A DNA stretch of 64,000 nt. Origin: Serinus canaria. Lineage: Eukaryota > Chordata > Aves > Passeriformes > Fringillidae. Of the stretch, positions 37,576 to 51,212 are shown piece by piece. The translations under genes and the position numbers were made by a program. The DNA lies in the NCBI RefSeq assembly GCF_022539315.1, contig NC_066343.1, positions 50,453,973 through 50,517,972 on the forward strand, read 5' to 3'. Under the pieces are notes generated by a model. It saw only the letters and a list, made by a program, of their open reading frames with translations, was not told the DNA's origin and did no database searches. Every line of letters starts with the position of its first letter. Positions within the stretch are counted from its first letter, which is position 1.

Positions 37576-40500
37576 ATGGTTTTTGTATTTCAGCTCAGCT
37601 GGGAGTTGCGTGGCTTGGCCAAATGTCAGAAACTGAGTCAACAAATGTACAGATTTTTTTTCCCCCTCTCTTACACAGCAGAGCTGTAACAGCTGTGTTC
37701 ATGTTTACTCAGCATGAGCATGACTGTGTTGCAGTGACTAGAAAGGTGGGGGGTTGGTTCAATTTTTATTTTACTTTCCTTTTTTTTTTTTTTTAATAGA
37801 GAGGAAAGAATGTCTTTAACCTCCCTAGGAAGACAAAAGCTCTTCTACATTCCTGTTGACAATGCATCACTGCTAGATTTTTTTTAAGCTTCTTGAAGCA
37901 CATAATCAGATTTCTAAGAATAGAGCATTATTACATCTTATGCACTTATCCAAAACACAGGAGGTCTTCCGAGTGTGAAGGGATTGGATCAGTTGCTAGA
38001 AAATGTGATGCTTTCAGAGACATTATTTTTTACATGAAAATAGAGCATTCTGTCATGCACAGAAGGATTGGTGCAAAGCTTATGCACTGCTGCTACAGCT
38101 TCATTGATATTATTTTTCAAATGTTTTCTTCGTGTAGTCTATTTTTTTTTTTTTTTGATCTTGAAAGAGAAAAAGAAATCCACACCACTCACATTTTGAC
38201 ACTGAAAAATATTGTTATATGCTCTTTCCCAAAAACCTCATTTTTATGAGCATATAATAATTATTGTGTATTTTATAATAGAAGTGTGTATATAAATAAT
38301 ACTATAATAAATAACAACTATATTTTCCTAAAGTATTTATTTGAAATAGAATTTCTGTTATTCTCATAATTCTAGAATTTTTTTTTATTATAGTCACTGT
38401 GAATCTCTAATTGTTTTTGTAGAATTTGCCCAAGATGGTTTTATTCTTTTTTAAAAGTAATTATTAATTATTATATGAAATAAAATTTTGTCAGTATTTA
38501 AAGTAATATCACATTATGCATATTAATGGCTACATAAGTGAATGACACAGGAGCAGGAGCATCAGTTCCTGTATTCACTCCAGTGCCTGGAGACACTGAT
38601 TGGTTTTGTCCTCTGCCTTTTACAAAACATGAGTACCTCCAGGGAATGAATCCTCATAATCTAATCTGATCTCATGGAAAGGTGTTCAATCATATAGATC
38701 TTTTAAGAAACACTGAATTCATAAAAAAATGTGTCAGATCAACAACTATTTCATCTGAATATCACACACAGAGGAATATTTATGCTATTACATTACATCC
38801 ATTAAATCCCATTAGAGGGATACTTTATTAAACCCGGGTATTTAAAAAGTGATAAATTTCTGTTGTCCTAGAAAGTTTTTTTTTTCAGAGTTTCAGTTAT
38901 ATATAACTCATTTGTGTTGTCATAAGCATGCTGTTAAGTACCTCCAACCCTAAATTTCCAAGAGATAATTTTAGTTGTGAATTTGATTTTAGACTATGAA
39001 CTGCCTTCGCAAAATGCGCCAGGCCTGGCTAATTCACTAAATACTAATCTGCAGAGAAAATACTGTCTCTTGTTACTCATACTACAGTTTGTATCTGCTG
39101 AGTTGTATCTCCACACCCTCCCCTGAGTTATATCTCCTCCACCCTTGTGTGCTTGATACAGAGAACTTGACCAGATAACTTGCTAGTCTTGAGAAGACAC
39201 TGTGATTTACAGTCCCCTTTGGCAGAATGAGTTAACCCACATAAAGGTGGAACTTCTTGGTGAAATATAAATGTGGCCACAAGAGTAGCCAGAGCATGGA
39301 AGCTGCTCAACTACAATCAGGCTGTTTTCCTTAGCAAGGCACCAGACAGAGCCTTACAGTTGTGCAAGCCAACACAGAAAAGGTGTGGCCTGCACAACTT
39401 TTCCATGGTGAGGATGACCAGGAGGAGATGAGCAGGGCTCTGCATAGTGGTGTTCTGTTGATCTGAAAGCTTTGCCAGTGGATGATCCACAAAGAGGGTG
39501 GGGAACTTAGAATCAAATCACCCCTGTGGGCAGCTTTGAAAGAGCTCTGGCTTTGAAGCAGGTGGCATAGTTATGTTCCCATTCTGCCTACTTTTGTTGT
39601 GCACAGGGCCATGGCATTGTGCCATTCATAGTAGGATCTGCTGTGTTACCTGTCATCCTGGTAAGGCTCTGAGACGTGAGTGGTTGGGCATGAGGCCATG
39701 CTTCTTCTTCTGTGCCAGATTCATCCCAAGTTGAATTAAACATCATCACCATTGGGGTCCTGGTGGATAGCAATGACAAAACTCCTACTGGCCATGGCAT
39801 TTCAACCATTTACATTGTCTAAATACTGGAAACATGGGATTCTTTATGAGCATTAGCAAGACAGGAGAATGGAGTGACTGGAGGGCATGGGGTTAATGGG
39901 AATATGAAGATGACTCAGTAGCAGCTTTGTCAGGGCTGCTACAGCTGTTCATATCATTGCTTCTTCTCTTTAGCTGGAGAAGAGCTTTCATGATTAAAGC
40001 TCTTCATTCTTCCCTGCTGGTGTAGTCAGCCTAGAAGATATTATTTCATAACACTCCAAGACTTACAGCAGCAGTAGCCTTGCCTATATCTGGACTAAAT
40101 CCAGAAAACAGCTCTTAAACCACTCCATGTAATAGCAGCCAAGTTCCACATACCAGTTAGAAAATTCACACAATGTAGAGATCATCCAAGCGCTTGAGTG
40201 TTCTGATCCTGACAAATATATTCAGCTACTCCATTTTAATTTTCTGCAAAATCTTGGCAGAGCTTGAAATATATTCACTTTCAGGCTTGGAGTCACTACA
40301 GCCTGAGGTGGGCAGCATATAAGTCTCCTTTCTCAGGATACCTTTCAACACCATCTGTGCTTTTCTTTGAGTTGTTGAGATCTGACAACTATATTTTGAG
40401 GACAGCCTATTGTTTTTAAGTATTTATTGGGTTGTTTATTATGTTAGGAGTAACACATATTTTTCTGCTCTTATTTAACTGCTTTCATAAATTAAAAAAA

Positions 40501-41178
40501 ATCACTGCTGATACAAAATCAACCTTAATCAGAATTTAATTTTATACTAAAACTATACTTTTAATTCACTGATTTCCTGACAGTTTGCTTAAACTAGAAG
40601 CACAATATGTGTCTTGTGAAATGCCTATGTCTTGCAATTACAGAGAATTCTGAGGCTATGACATGCAGTAATTGTTCTGCAGGACTCACAGTAGCTGTTA
40701 AAGATTAAGACTAAAGATTTCGTTACTTAGAAAGACATTTTTTATTGTTTTTGTGTTTTCTTGACCATGCAATGCAGTCTCTGATTCAATGTGCAAAATG
40801 CTATTCATTTCAAATCAGATTTGTGCATTAACTGTTTTAAAAAGAAAATGGTTAGTCAGACCCTTGTCATGTCACAGTTGATGGAAAGACTTTATTACAT
40901 CCTTGTATTTGTTGGGACCAGAGGAGAAAACTGTGCTATGGAGCTGTGTACTTGGGAACTAGGATGTTTAAATGATAAGTCAGATGAAACCATTTAACTA
41001 AGCTTCCACCACAAGTAAAACCTAAGGATCTTGTGTTCTTTGTTTTACAATACACAATAGTAATACTACTGCCACCTAAAATCCTCATAAACAGAAATGT
41101 GTGTTGTAGCATCATAGGGGTCACCTATTAAGGCCCATTACATTACAGCAAATATGGGCAATGGGATTTATAGTTACA
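37576..41178. other. Non-coding stretch downstream of the CpG island
   Basis: The first kilobase contains several poly-T runs; the part from 38200 to 38560 is very AT-rich. A more GC-balanced block at 39120-39840 gives several adjoining minus-strand frames of 60-73 codons. It could be a decayed coding insert, but I cannot assign it to a gene. No known repeat recognised. Confidence 0.5.
37634..37640. promoter_or_regulatory. AP-1 consensus site beside the CpG island
   Basis: TGAGTCA, the exact TPA-response/AP-1 heptamer, lies about 60 bp past the island edge. A second, related TTACTCAGCA (half of a Maf-recognition element on the opposite strand) occurs at about 37706-37715. Motif-only evidence. 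Confidence 0.35.
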
Positions 41179-41183
41179 GATAA

Positions 41184-41256
<73 letters not shown>

Positions 41257-41276
41257 CAGAGATCGATAGATAGATA
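41179..41276 (+). repeat. (GATA)n microsatellite
   Basis: Nearly perfect GATA units to about 41255, then an interrupted segment (GACAGAGATC) and three more units. The minus-strand reading gives a Tyr-Leu-Ser-Ile peptide repeat that is not a gene. GATA arrays are often highly length-variable. Confidence 0.97.
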
Positions 41277-41593
41277 TGATATGCAATCATAGTCACAAAA
41301 GAAAAATGCCACCTTCTTAAATTCCTGATAAGAAATCTAGGACCCTGAAAGTTAAGACAAGGCATTAACATGGAAGGGACATGACAAAATATCAGACAGC
41401 TTCCTGATCTGTTGTCCGCAATCATACATTCGGCTATTTTGAAAACTATGTCCCAATACATATGATCTGCACTTTCAGCCTGTTGATGCCTTCCTGATTT
41501 ATTCAGTTCAGTGAGAGACAACCAAGATGCTGGCATTTTTTTCTAAAGTCACTCAATTCCCTTCAGAGCTGTGAAAGCCAAGAGATCTCTCTG

Positions 41594-41790
41594 GAATCAC
41601 AAAAGGGTTGAGATTGGAAGGGGCCTCCTGCTCAAAGCAGGGTCACCAAGAGGAGCCTGCTGAGGCCATGCAGAGTTTGGGTTGTGTTTATCCAGAAAGG
41701 GAGAATCCACAATCTTCCTGGGCAATCTGTTCACTGCCTTGTGTATCCCCTGCAGCCTTTTTTTCAGAGTCGAAGTTTCACAGAATTCAC
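41594..41790 (-). mobile_element. 5'-truncated CR1 3' end, minus strand
   Basis: The plus strand carries the reverse complement of the CR1 3' untranslated region in the usual order: GGAATCACAAAAGGGTTGAG (normally AATCACAGAATGG), then TTGGAAGGGGCCTC, then CTGCTCAAAGCAGGGTCACC, then GGGCAATCTGTTCACTGCC. About 25 bases usually found after the GACCTC block are missing. Only about 200 bp are retained, as is typical of CR1 copies. Divergence is moderate to high. Confidence 0.88.
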
Positions 41791-44700
41791 CAGAATATTC
41801 ACTTCTAGTCCCAGAGACCTGAGATGGGAAAATATGATGACAGCAAGTCATTTTGAGGTAGTGAGCAGGCAGCTAGACAGATAACATAGTCTCAGGCATA
41901 TAGATTACTGACAAAAACACAGGAACCAACTGGCAGTATTAAGTATTTAATATTAGAAAGTTTTTTTTAAGAGGTTGTGTGGGGAGAAGCTATAATATAT
42001 GAAGGAAAAGTATATTATTACTATCATCTCATTTGACTGATAGTTGCATTACAGTTGACCTATAGCACTGGCTTTAACCCTTTAATCACTGTATTTAACT
42101 GTTATATACTTTCAGAGGTGTTTTATCCTCAGTCCAGCTGGTTAGAGATTTGCAAGGCAAAAATGTGAACTTTTTCCTACTAAAAAGTATATAATATGAT
42201 GTCTAAATACTCAATCTCTTTCTAAATGTTCAGCTTCTATAGCTGTAAAAGGGATCTTCTGGACCATGCAAGTGGTTGCATTCTTAAACTCTCTGTCTAT
42301 AAAACTTTTCAAACCCAATTTTTTCTGTTATTATCATTCTGGAATTTGATAGTGCTTTACAACAATTGCAATAGAACTTGACATGTATTTCTCAGACTTA
42401 GATAAGAAAACTCTGTAAGCCATCACTGTTACTCCTGATAACAACAGCTTAGTAAAAAATACCAGTTTTGCTCTATATATTTCAAAAAAAATTTAAAAAA
42501 AAAGCTAATAGTTTTTAAGTGTCATTATAATTGTCTTTCTGTTTTTTTGTCTGAGGTCTTAATGTCTGTTTCTAGTGTTATTTCCAGTTATGGACCAGTT
42601 ACTTTTGATACAGCTGTTTTAAACTAAAATTTAAACAAAATAAAACATCACCTGCTATGGATGACCAGAAAATAATCCCTTTGTAGTATAATGGAATTTC
42701 AAAGTGACTCAAAAAAGAAGTATTTTTTCATGAAAAAAATGTGTGAAAGATTGCTGACATTCTCTGAAAAACATAACTTTGACGTAAAATTCTCAGATGG
42801 GTGAGCTAATTACATTTCCTGCTAATGTTTTCTAAATCTGAAAAGAGAATGACAGCACAAGAAACAGCAACTTTCCTTTTAAGCACCAGATGTAATACTA
42901 GTATCTAAATCCACTTTAGCTGGAGATATACCTGAATTCATATACACCTGTATCTGTATCACTGCTCAGAGTACAAATGTTTCTCTACAATAAGTTACTT
43001 CCACATGCAACATTTTCATCTGTATTAGAAATAGGATCAACACTGTGTCTATCTTCTGCTGCAGATTGTGATAGCCCCTAGTAGAAGGTCTACTTGTCTC
43101 TGCAGAACAGATCTCTCAGACACAGAAAGCAGCAGTACCTCAAAGGCAGGAGGCCATAAGTCTCATAAATCATAAACCATGCGGCATTAAGTCACACTCA
43201 CTAAATCTTAATAGCAGGAGTTTCAGTACAGTGCTATTTCAGTTCACATTTCCACTCCTTGGGGGGCTGGAGTGTGGCCTTTGGAGCATGTGTCAATGTG
43301 GGTGTGATATTCAAACTCAGCTTTTACACCTGGAGTTTCAGTGCTCATGTCCATCTTAATCTTTTATGGTCATTTGCTATTGCTTCAAAAAGCCTCACAG
43401 GTCTTTCATTTTTTGTCAGCTTCAGAATATGGGGAGGTGTCAAACCTAATTCTTCTCACAGCTCCTGCATGGCAGTAGTTTGCCATCAGAACAGATACTG
43501 AACTTAGTCACTATGCAATTTCCATCACAAAAAAAAAAAAAAATTTGCTGTAGGGGTTTTTGTCTTCAAATATATGGCAAAGAAATGCAAAACAGTGTCA
43601 TTCAGCAGCCCAGGGTACTGCAGAGTTTCATGGTCATTGCTATGTTTTGTGCTGGGAAGCTGTACTTTATGCTAACTGATTACATACAAATTTCTCAAAA
43701 TTTAAAGTCGGACTAAAAGTGAAGCGTGCTTTGTACATGGCTTCAATTTGCCAATTACGTGTAAAATTCTACAAGCAATTGTGGTAGGTGTTGGCTACTT
43801 TACTGCCAGCACTTCCATCTGAATACTGGTACTTCGAAGTTGGTGAACTTCATTTGGTGGAGACCACAGCAACAGAAATAATTCATGAGAAAAATGCTTT
43901 GAATGCACACCTGAATATGTGCACCTGCACATACAAGCAAGCAGGGTTCCCTGAGCATGAGTCAGCTGAGAGGTGGCTTGAATCTCTCCCCAGTTTTGGC
44001 AGACCTGGGATAGCTCTCTCACAGCCCGCTGGATTCTTGGTTGCCATCAGTGGTAGGGAGCCACACCTGCTGACGATCCTGCAGGTGGCAAGTCTCTGGT
44101 GCAGGGACAGGGTTACATAGCTCAGGGCATAAAAATCTGACATTTTTCTGGAGATTGTTGTGGTGGACCACATCTGCAGGATCCCTGTTTCTAAATATCT
44201 CTCTGGATAAGGAAAGAAGTTGTCAAAGTTATTTGGAGAAGAGTAAGACGTCTAAAAATGCCGGCCTTTGGTTTCACCTTGGGGATGTACTAATAGCAAA
44301 AACAATCTGAAACAATTCTGGATGTTACAGCAATGGGAAGTTAGGTTATTAATGCACACTTAATAGAGCATCATATTGAATGGTTGAACAAAAGTGCTCT
44401 GTGGCTGAGGGAGTCTATGCACTTTCAGCTCATCAGTATCTATATGATGAACCAGTGCACAAAACCACCTTTGCTCAAGCTCAGGTGAAGAATGAGGGCC
44501 AGGGTGAGAAGCTGAGATGAGAGAGAAAAGATGGAAGGGGACCAAGAATGTCATTATCCTTACAAAAAGATGAAAATAGTTTTCCTGTCATCACACACCA
44601 GATCTCCAGTGATAGCTTGAACACCCAGAACTGAGGATTACATAAATAGTTGCATCAGGACAGATGTGAAGTTTCTATACTGACTGTTCCAGTTTTTAGA

Positions 44701-47700
44701 ACACTAGGCATTGTTCCTTTAATGTAAATAACTGCATATATGAATGTTAAATTATATATTGTACTTTATGTATTGCAGAAATTATGTATTGATATCTCAT
44801 AATTGGAGCTTTAAGGTATTGTCCAAACATGCAAATAGATACCTGATTTTCTCATCATTTTCAAAAGTACTAATATACTAGTTTAGGTATTCACATGCCT
44901 GTGTATCTTGGCAAGGGCAGTGATGTAACCTCTGTTTGTGTAAATAATTGTAGTATAGTGGTTTGAGCCTGTGTTACATAGTTGAAAAAACCAGGGATCA
45001 CAGTAAGACAAAAATCATGCAGCTCTGTGATGGTATCTAGCTTGCCCTTGAAGTTCTGCTGTTTAGATTGCTTTTTTCATTACTACTTTACAGACAACAA
45101 AAAGACCCATGAAGTTACTGAAGCAGTAAATAAACAAGAAATAGAAAGGATTAAAAAAAATCTCATAATTTCTACTGAAAGAAGATAATCAATATATTTG
45201 TGTTTCTCATTAAGTCAAAGCTTATGCACAAAACAACTCATTTAAACAAAAAAAACTTTTAAAAGTTTGTATGGGCATATGTAGATATGTGTCTGCATAC
45301 CTCCACATGCACACAGGGACACACACATGTAAAGTACACATGGAAGTTTCATGTGACAAGATGTTAACTTCATCTGCTTGTATTGATGAGGTCATGTGGG
45401 AGATGAAGTCATAGGAAACAAATTGGAGTAACAGCTTTCTCATTCACAGACCTGCTACAAGAGGTTTTGAAAGTCATTGTGTTTTCCTCTTCCTCTTTCT
45501 TTTCTATTAAGATACTAACATAAACTTCAAGCTCTTGACAGAACTTGCTGCATAGCTGCAGAATGCTTTATTCTGTGGAATCCCAAACTAGTTGGAATTT
45601 CTTGGTGTTACTATATCTCTTTGATATAAAAACAATAACAGATAAACCCATTTTAGTCTTTTTAAAAATACAAGTGCATTTTCAATAACTGAATGTCACA
45701 CTCTCCCAGATATTTTGTAGATGAGTTGCACTATGCCACCTTAATTTAACATTATGTCAAATTCTGGATCCTTGCAAGACTGCTCAGGAATTGTGAAAGC
45801 TTCAACCAAATGACCATCTAAGGTCCCTTCCAAAATGGGCTGATTTATAATGCCATGATTTAGCAGGTGAAATTTGGATCTCTATATGGCAAGTGACAGC
45901 AAAGATAGAAGCAGTTGGCCAAGCTCATTCCTCAAGCAATGGATTTCAGAGGGGTTGTGGAACAAGTTATTTCATCCAATGTCTGTGGATATAATTTTAC
46001 CTATTTTGCTTTACAGAATGTTCAGTAGGAGCAACTAGAGGATTTCACAGAGTAATGTGAAATGATGAGCAATGATGGGAAACAGAATGGAGGTCATCAT
46101 ACCGGGTTAAATTTTTAATGAAATGCAGCTTTTATATAATGTTTTTTCTCCTATTTGTCTTAGTAAACGTAGTGTTAAAGATAAAATTGAAAACCTGAAC
46201 AGATTACTGGGCCATGTGAACTTCATTTTCTGAATTAATAATGAAGAGGAAATGTGTTTGAAAGTCTTGTTGCCCCTTAACAGGGCATTTGGAAGGCTAA
46301 ACAAGGCAATGCAATGAAGTAGCAAACTGAATAAAAAGGAACCAAATAAATTTAACTGATGGAATGAAGAAAAAAATAAAAGAGTAGGAATTCTTCTGTG
46401 TCTAGCTCTTCCTGATCTTCCTGGATCTCTGAGTCTAACTTGAGATATTGTAGTGAACTCTCAGTCATCCTCAGGTAACATCTTCAAGTTGGTGAAAAGT
46501 ACTGTAAAAGAGATGTTCAACGGTTTGAATAGCAGACTGTTTAAAAACAAAATATATGTAATTTGGTGACTCGACAAACTATTTGTCTTGTTTTTCAGAT
46601 GCATTGAAAAAGTACCATAACCTTTCACAAGAGTTAGCAGCCATGATAGTTTGAAAAATTAGCTTAAGTGAAGGTATCTACATCTGTGCAGTCGTTTCAT
46701 TAGTCAAGTATCTGCAAATCAGGATTCAAACAGTTTGTGTTTACATTATCACTTTGCATGGGTTTTCTCTCTGAAAAAAAACATGTTTAACAAAATGTTG
46801 AAGACAGCTTCCGTTTATGGTTTTGTGATTTGGGTGAGTGCTTGGAAAGCTAAGAATGCCAGCCTTCCTCAAAAAGAAATGCATTTTCACAGACAAAGCC
46901 AATGACTAGGTTTCCAGGAAGAAGCAGAAGGAATAATGGAGGAAATTTTTTCACATGTTGTCTCTAACATGAGACCTTTCTTACATCTCTCTCTACTATT
47001 ACTAGGCAAAACCTAAAGTTATCATCACTGCACCCAACTGCTTGACAAATATTCCTTCTTCTTCTTTGCCTGTAATACCTTACCTGGCTGCAGACACACA
47101 ATCCATTGCTCATACTGTCTCTTTGTTACCTAAAAAGGCACATTTGTTTCATTCACAATTTCAAGTAATGCAGAGCACAAGTCTGTCCACTTGTTAAGAC
47201 CATGGCAAGGTTGAGAGCTGCTTCTGTCAGTAGAGCCCCTGGGAAGTTATGTAAACTGCTATCTAGTCAGGATTCTGGTCTCCAGCCTGAACACTGGTCA
47301 TGTTCCACTGCCCAAGTTCCACTTTCTACATTTCTGTATGATGCTACTGAGCATTGCTTGCCACCAAAATACTGCTCCAGTTCGTTTCATTCTGCAGAGG
47401 CTACCCTGCATGAAAATTGTTCTGCAAGGTGTGCCCTACATGGATGGCTTTGAGCATACCCATGTGTGTGTGTTCAAAGGGTGTGTTCACGGGTTCAAGC
47501 CTTAAAAAAGTTTCTATTCCTATACTTCTGGTTCTCAACACCACAAGCTTTCTTTGAGAAGCTCACCTAGATGATACATTGAACTCCAAGAGTTGCAAGT
47601 GCCCTGAGCAGATATCACCCCTTGCCCCAAAAACTCAGGCCAAAAGTTAATATAATTGATAGGTAAATTTCCAGGTCTGAGCCATACAGTGAAGATGCTA

Positions 47701-50700
47701 TTGGCCTCAGAAATTCAGAGACCATAAATGTACAGATAGGTATTAGGAAACACCTGGCACAGAGAATTAAATGTAGGCTGGGTGAGCCAAATATTCAGGA
47801 AAATTCAGACAGGGCAAAATTCCCTGTACTTAAAAAAAGTGAGCATGGCTGTTGTCTATGATACTGATAGAATTAACTGAGACAATTTGCTGTTTTAAGT
47901 AATTTACTGCTAGTTGTAATGATTCTTCAGTGCCATTGCATTACCAGATAAATGACTCATCACTTATGGTAGGAGCAACTGGCTTTTCAAGCCACTCTTT
48001 CAAGCAGGCAGAAAGCCAGCCAGCTGCTTTGACAGGCATGCTGTAGTCTCTGACTCCTGGATCAGCATACCACCCTAGGAGCCTCTAGCTGAAATATGAT
48101 GAGCTCAATCTGCTTCAAGTTAGTCCCAATTACAAATAACCTTCCATTACATTTTTATTATACAACTAAGAGAAGGCTGCTCCTCTACAGCACTTTGTCT
48201 GACACACGACTCTTTCAGAGGACAAACTGCCTATGAGGCAAAGATTGAAATAAAGAATTGGTCACAGCTCTACCTTTCACCTCTGAATGAAATGTGGAAC
48301 ATTTCCAGCCTCAAAGCTCTACTAGGTTGCATGTTGTCGTGATTTGCTACTGTTGGCAGGGCTTGGTGATCAGTGCAGCGTAGGGCCCTGTAAATGCCAA
48401 GGCTGCAGGCTGATTACAGAGCTGGAACTGTTGAACTGTTGCCAAAAAAGCCATGTGTCTACAACTATTGCACTGCTGTGCACTTGTTAAAAGGTTTGGG
48501 GTCAACTAGACAAACTGTTCATTCCTTTTACTCACATATTACTCAGCTAAGTAGCAGTTTTTTCTAAAATGCTTCTAATGTTTTCAAGGGTTTACTCAAG
48601 GAGTAACTACTATAGACTATGACTAACAGCAGTACAGTTTGGGGCTTTGCTCTTATTGCAGCTTTAGAGATTTCTCGTATTAAAATCATATGGACATTTT
48701 GTAGTCAGTTTCAACATGACTGTGTGAGTATTAAATAATTCAAAATTAATGCAGTGATATAGGAAATTATCCATTAATACTCTATCTAAGAACCCTGTTC
48801 ATCACAAGACAAGAATTTTGTACAAGAATATTGCCCAAGGGTGTTAAAAATTTTCATCTTTAGAGAGTGTTACCACATACGTTTTATGAGTTACTTTTGT
48901 CAGCTGCTTCTTGTACCAGTTTTGATAGACATACGGCAAAATTTGTCCTTCTGCCCAGAATGCAAAATAAGTCCTAGTTCTCAGACTGGCTTTCTCTCAA
49001 TCCTTATAGATTTTTCTCTTAATCATTGCTGTTATAATACTATACATAACTTTCATGTGTATCTACAATCTATCATATGGAAAGCTTCAAATTAAGTTTT
49101 TAATTTGTAATTATATTTTTGGTCTGCTTCAACAGAAATTAAACAGGTAGTCTACCATTAGAAGGTGTTTCACATGTTTCTCTGCTCTCAAAAATTGCCT
49201 CCTAAACAGTTCCCTGTATCTCCACATAAAGTACTACCAGTGCAAATTTCATGGTTTGTAAGAGCAATCACAAAAGGAAAATATATGAGCTGTGACAGGG
49301 AGGGCAGTTGTTTTGTTGCTTAACTTAAAGTAGAGTGACAGAACTTTCCCAGCCCTTCCAAAAAGCCCTTTAGCAAAGGATATATTCAACAATATTTTAT
49401 TTCTTTGGGTAAAATAAACCTGTGTTATGTATTTTTAGATTAAATGCTATAAACTGACCTGCTGTTGACTCAACTGCAGGAAATCAGATTTTTAAAGTGA
49501 CATTTACAAAACAGTTTATAAGTAAAATAGCAGTTAGAACTTCAGCACTTACACTGATGACTCAAATTAGTTTCTAGTTTCAGCTGGGAGGCTTGAGGTA
49601 TAAAAATACAAAATTTCTGATGAGAATTGGTATGAAAGTATACTCTTACATTCATGTATAATTCTTCTTTTTGCTGAAGACATGTACAATACAAAAAATT
49701 CTAATCCCTTCAAAGTACTGGGACCCTACAGTGGTTCTTCTTGTATACATGAATAGCTTATAAATGGAGAATTTTATATTTCTGTTTTGATCCTCATGGG
49801 TACTTTCATGAAATAAATCATAACAAAGTGAAGTCAGCTGGAGAAATTCTGTAAAACTATGGGACTGGGGCACAAAGTTGAGTGAACAGAGATTTTCATG
49901 TCCAGTTTGTAGCTGGCTAGCTGTGCATAGGCAGAATCTCTTTGGCTGAGCATTGACTCTAAGCATTGCAGCAATACAAATCAACAAGACCAGCAGCTGC
50001 ACTATCTTTTCTGTCTGTGTTTCTGGAATAAGCATGATATTCAGGAAGCTTTTAGGTCAGATGCTTTTCTGCATCCAGAGTCAGGATGAAAATCAAGTTA
50101 ATCAGGGACACAGAGAAAATAATGAAATTGTGGCAACAGAGGGTCAGTTTTACTTTCCTGCTGGATGAAGTGAGAAACACAAAGGAAGAATTATCCTTGG
50201 TATGTTCTCAGTCTCTTCCTTATTCTGACTTCTGAGTTTCAAAAGCCATAAATCGTAGTCAGAGCTTCTGAGGTATTTTTCTTTTAAAGAGTCTCCTTTA
50301 AATACTCATAAAATATTGAATAAATCTTCAGTCTGGGCAGTGAGCCAGGAAAACATCACTAGGCAGTGCTGCAGTCCAGTTCAAGTTCCAGCAGATCACT
50401 GGACTATGGTGATATGGAAACTGAGCAAATGGTTGCAGACAGGAGTCTCTGTCCCAGAGGAGGAAGGGACACTGTACCTTTGCAAGCATGTAAGCAAAAT
50501 TCACAGGACATGACTGAACCACAACCCATGATGCAGATTCTAGTAGGCACTAATAACACTTGGTGTTTTCTGCATAGGTATACCTTTCACTATATTCCTG
50601 TGGGAAAATTGTTCTACATGACCAAATTATTATTTGCATATGCCACATACATAACATACCATTCCACAGAAAAAACATCGCTTTGGATTAACTTCCTAAT

Positions 50701-51136
50701 GCATTGAGGTACTTCCAAACTACTTTTGAACATTTAATCTTCTATTCAGCCCCATCTTGTGTTGCATCAAATCTTCCCCACACTCAATACAGAGCTGTCA
50801 AATATGGCAGTGTAGCATCAGCTTATTTCCTCTCCAGTTTTCTGATTTTGTCTCTGTTCTTACTGCCTTCTTGCCTTCTTTCTATTTAGATCTTTTTCAG
50901 AGACCCAGTTTATTTATGATCTCACAGACACAGTAATCAGCTGTCTTCACCGCCCACATATTTAAGATGAAGAAAGTGAAAAGAAAAATGGTGACATTTT
51001 CTAAAGGCGTGTCAGAACATTCTAACTTGTCTGCTATTTATTTCCTAAATAGCTCAGATAGAGACACTTGGGTTTGGTTTGGTTTTTTTTTGTTTTTGTG
51101 TTGTTTGTAGAGGTTTTTAAATCCAAAATTAATATT
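41791..51136. other. AT-rich non-coding stretch, one short CR1 tail
   Basis: No gene recognised in 9.3 kb apart from the CR1 tail listed separately. Short frames at 43788-44120 and 47202-47453 sit in slightly GC-richer patches and have no recognisable domain. The rest is AT-rich and looks unique. Confidence 0.55.
45800..45865 (+). mobile_element. Short CR1 3' tail, plus strand
   Basis: The string AAATGACCATCTAAGGTCCC followed by TTCCAAAATGGGCTGATTTA and ATGCCATGATTT matches the terminal CR1 pattern (GACC-TCTAAGGTCCCTTCCAA... then a decayed ATTCTATGATT tail). Only about 60 bp are recognisable, so this is an old or severely truncated copy. Confidence 0.6.
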
Positions 51137-51146
51137 TAATAATAAC

Positions 51147-51189
<43 letters not shown>

Positions 51190-51212
51190 TAATAGTAATA
51201 ATAATAATAATA
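51137..51212 (+). repeat. (AAT)n microsatellite
   Basis: About 24 AAT/ATA units, with one interruption (ATAATATAATAGTAATA) near 51186-51200. The minus-strand poly-Ile/Leu frame across it is an artefact of the repeat. Confidence 0.96.

Noticed and set aside
37554..37796. 80-codon frame starting at the edge of the CpG island
   Set aside because: Tempting as a first coding exon, but it runs into a poly-T/poly-Phe tail, shows no domain and lacks supporting splice context.
24535..41276. GATT, GATA and other tandem arrays considered as CRISPR-like repeats
   Set aside because: Units are 4-6 bp and contiguous with no spacers; these are eukaryotic microsatellites.
41121..41536. Minus-strand frames with Tyr-Leu-Ser-Ile repeats
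   Set aside because: Produced by the GATA microsatellite.
43788..44173. GC-richer patch with frames on both strands
   Set aside because: Frames open on both strands at once without recognisable content suggest composition rather than coding.
50316..50707. Overlapping plus-strand frames of 65 and 113 codons, possible exon
   Set aside because: No known domain; the two frames compete and neither has convincing splice signals.
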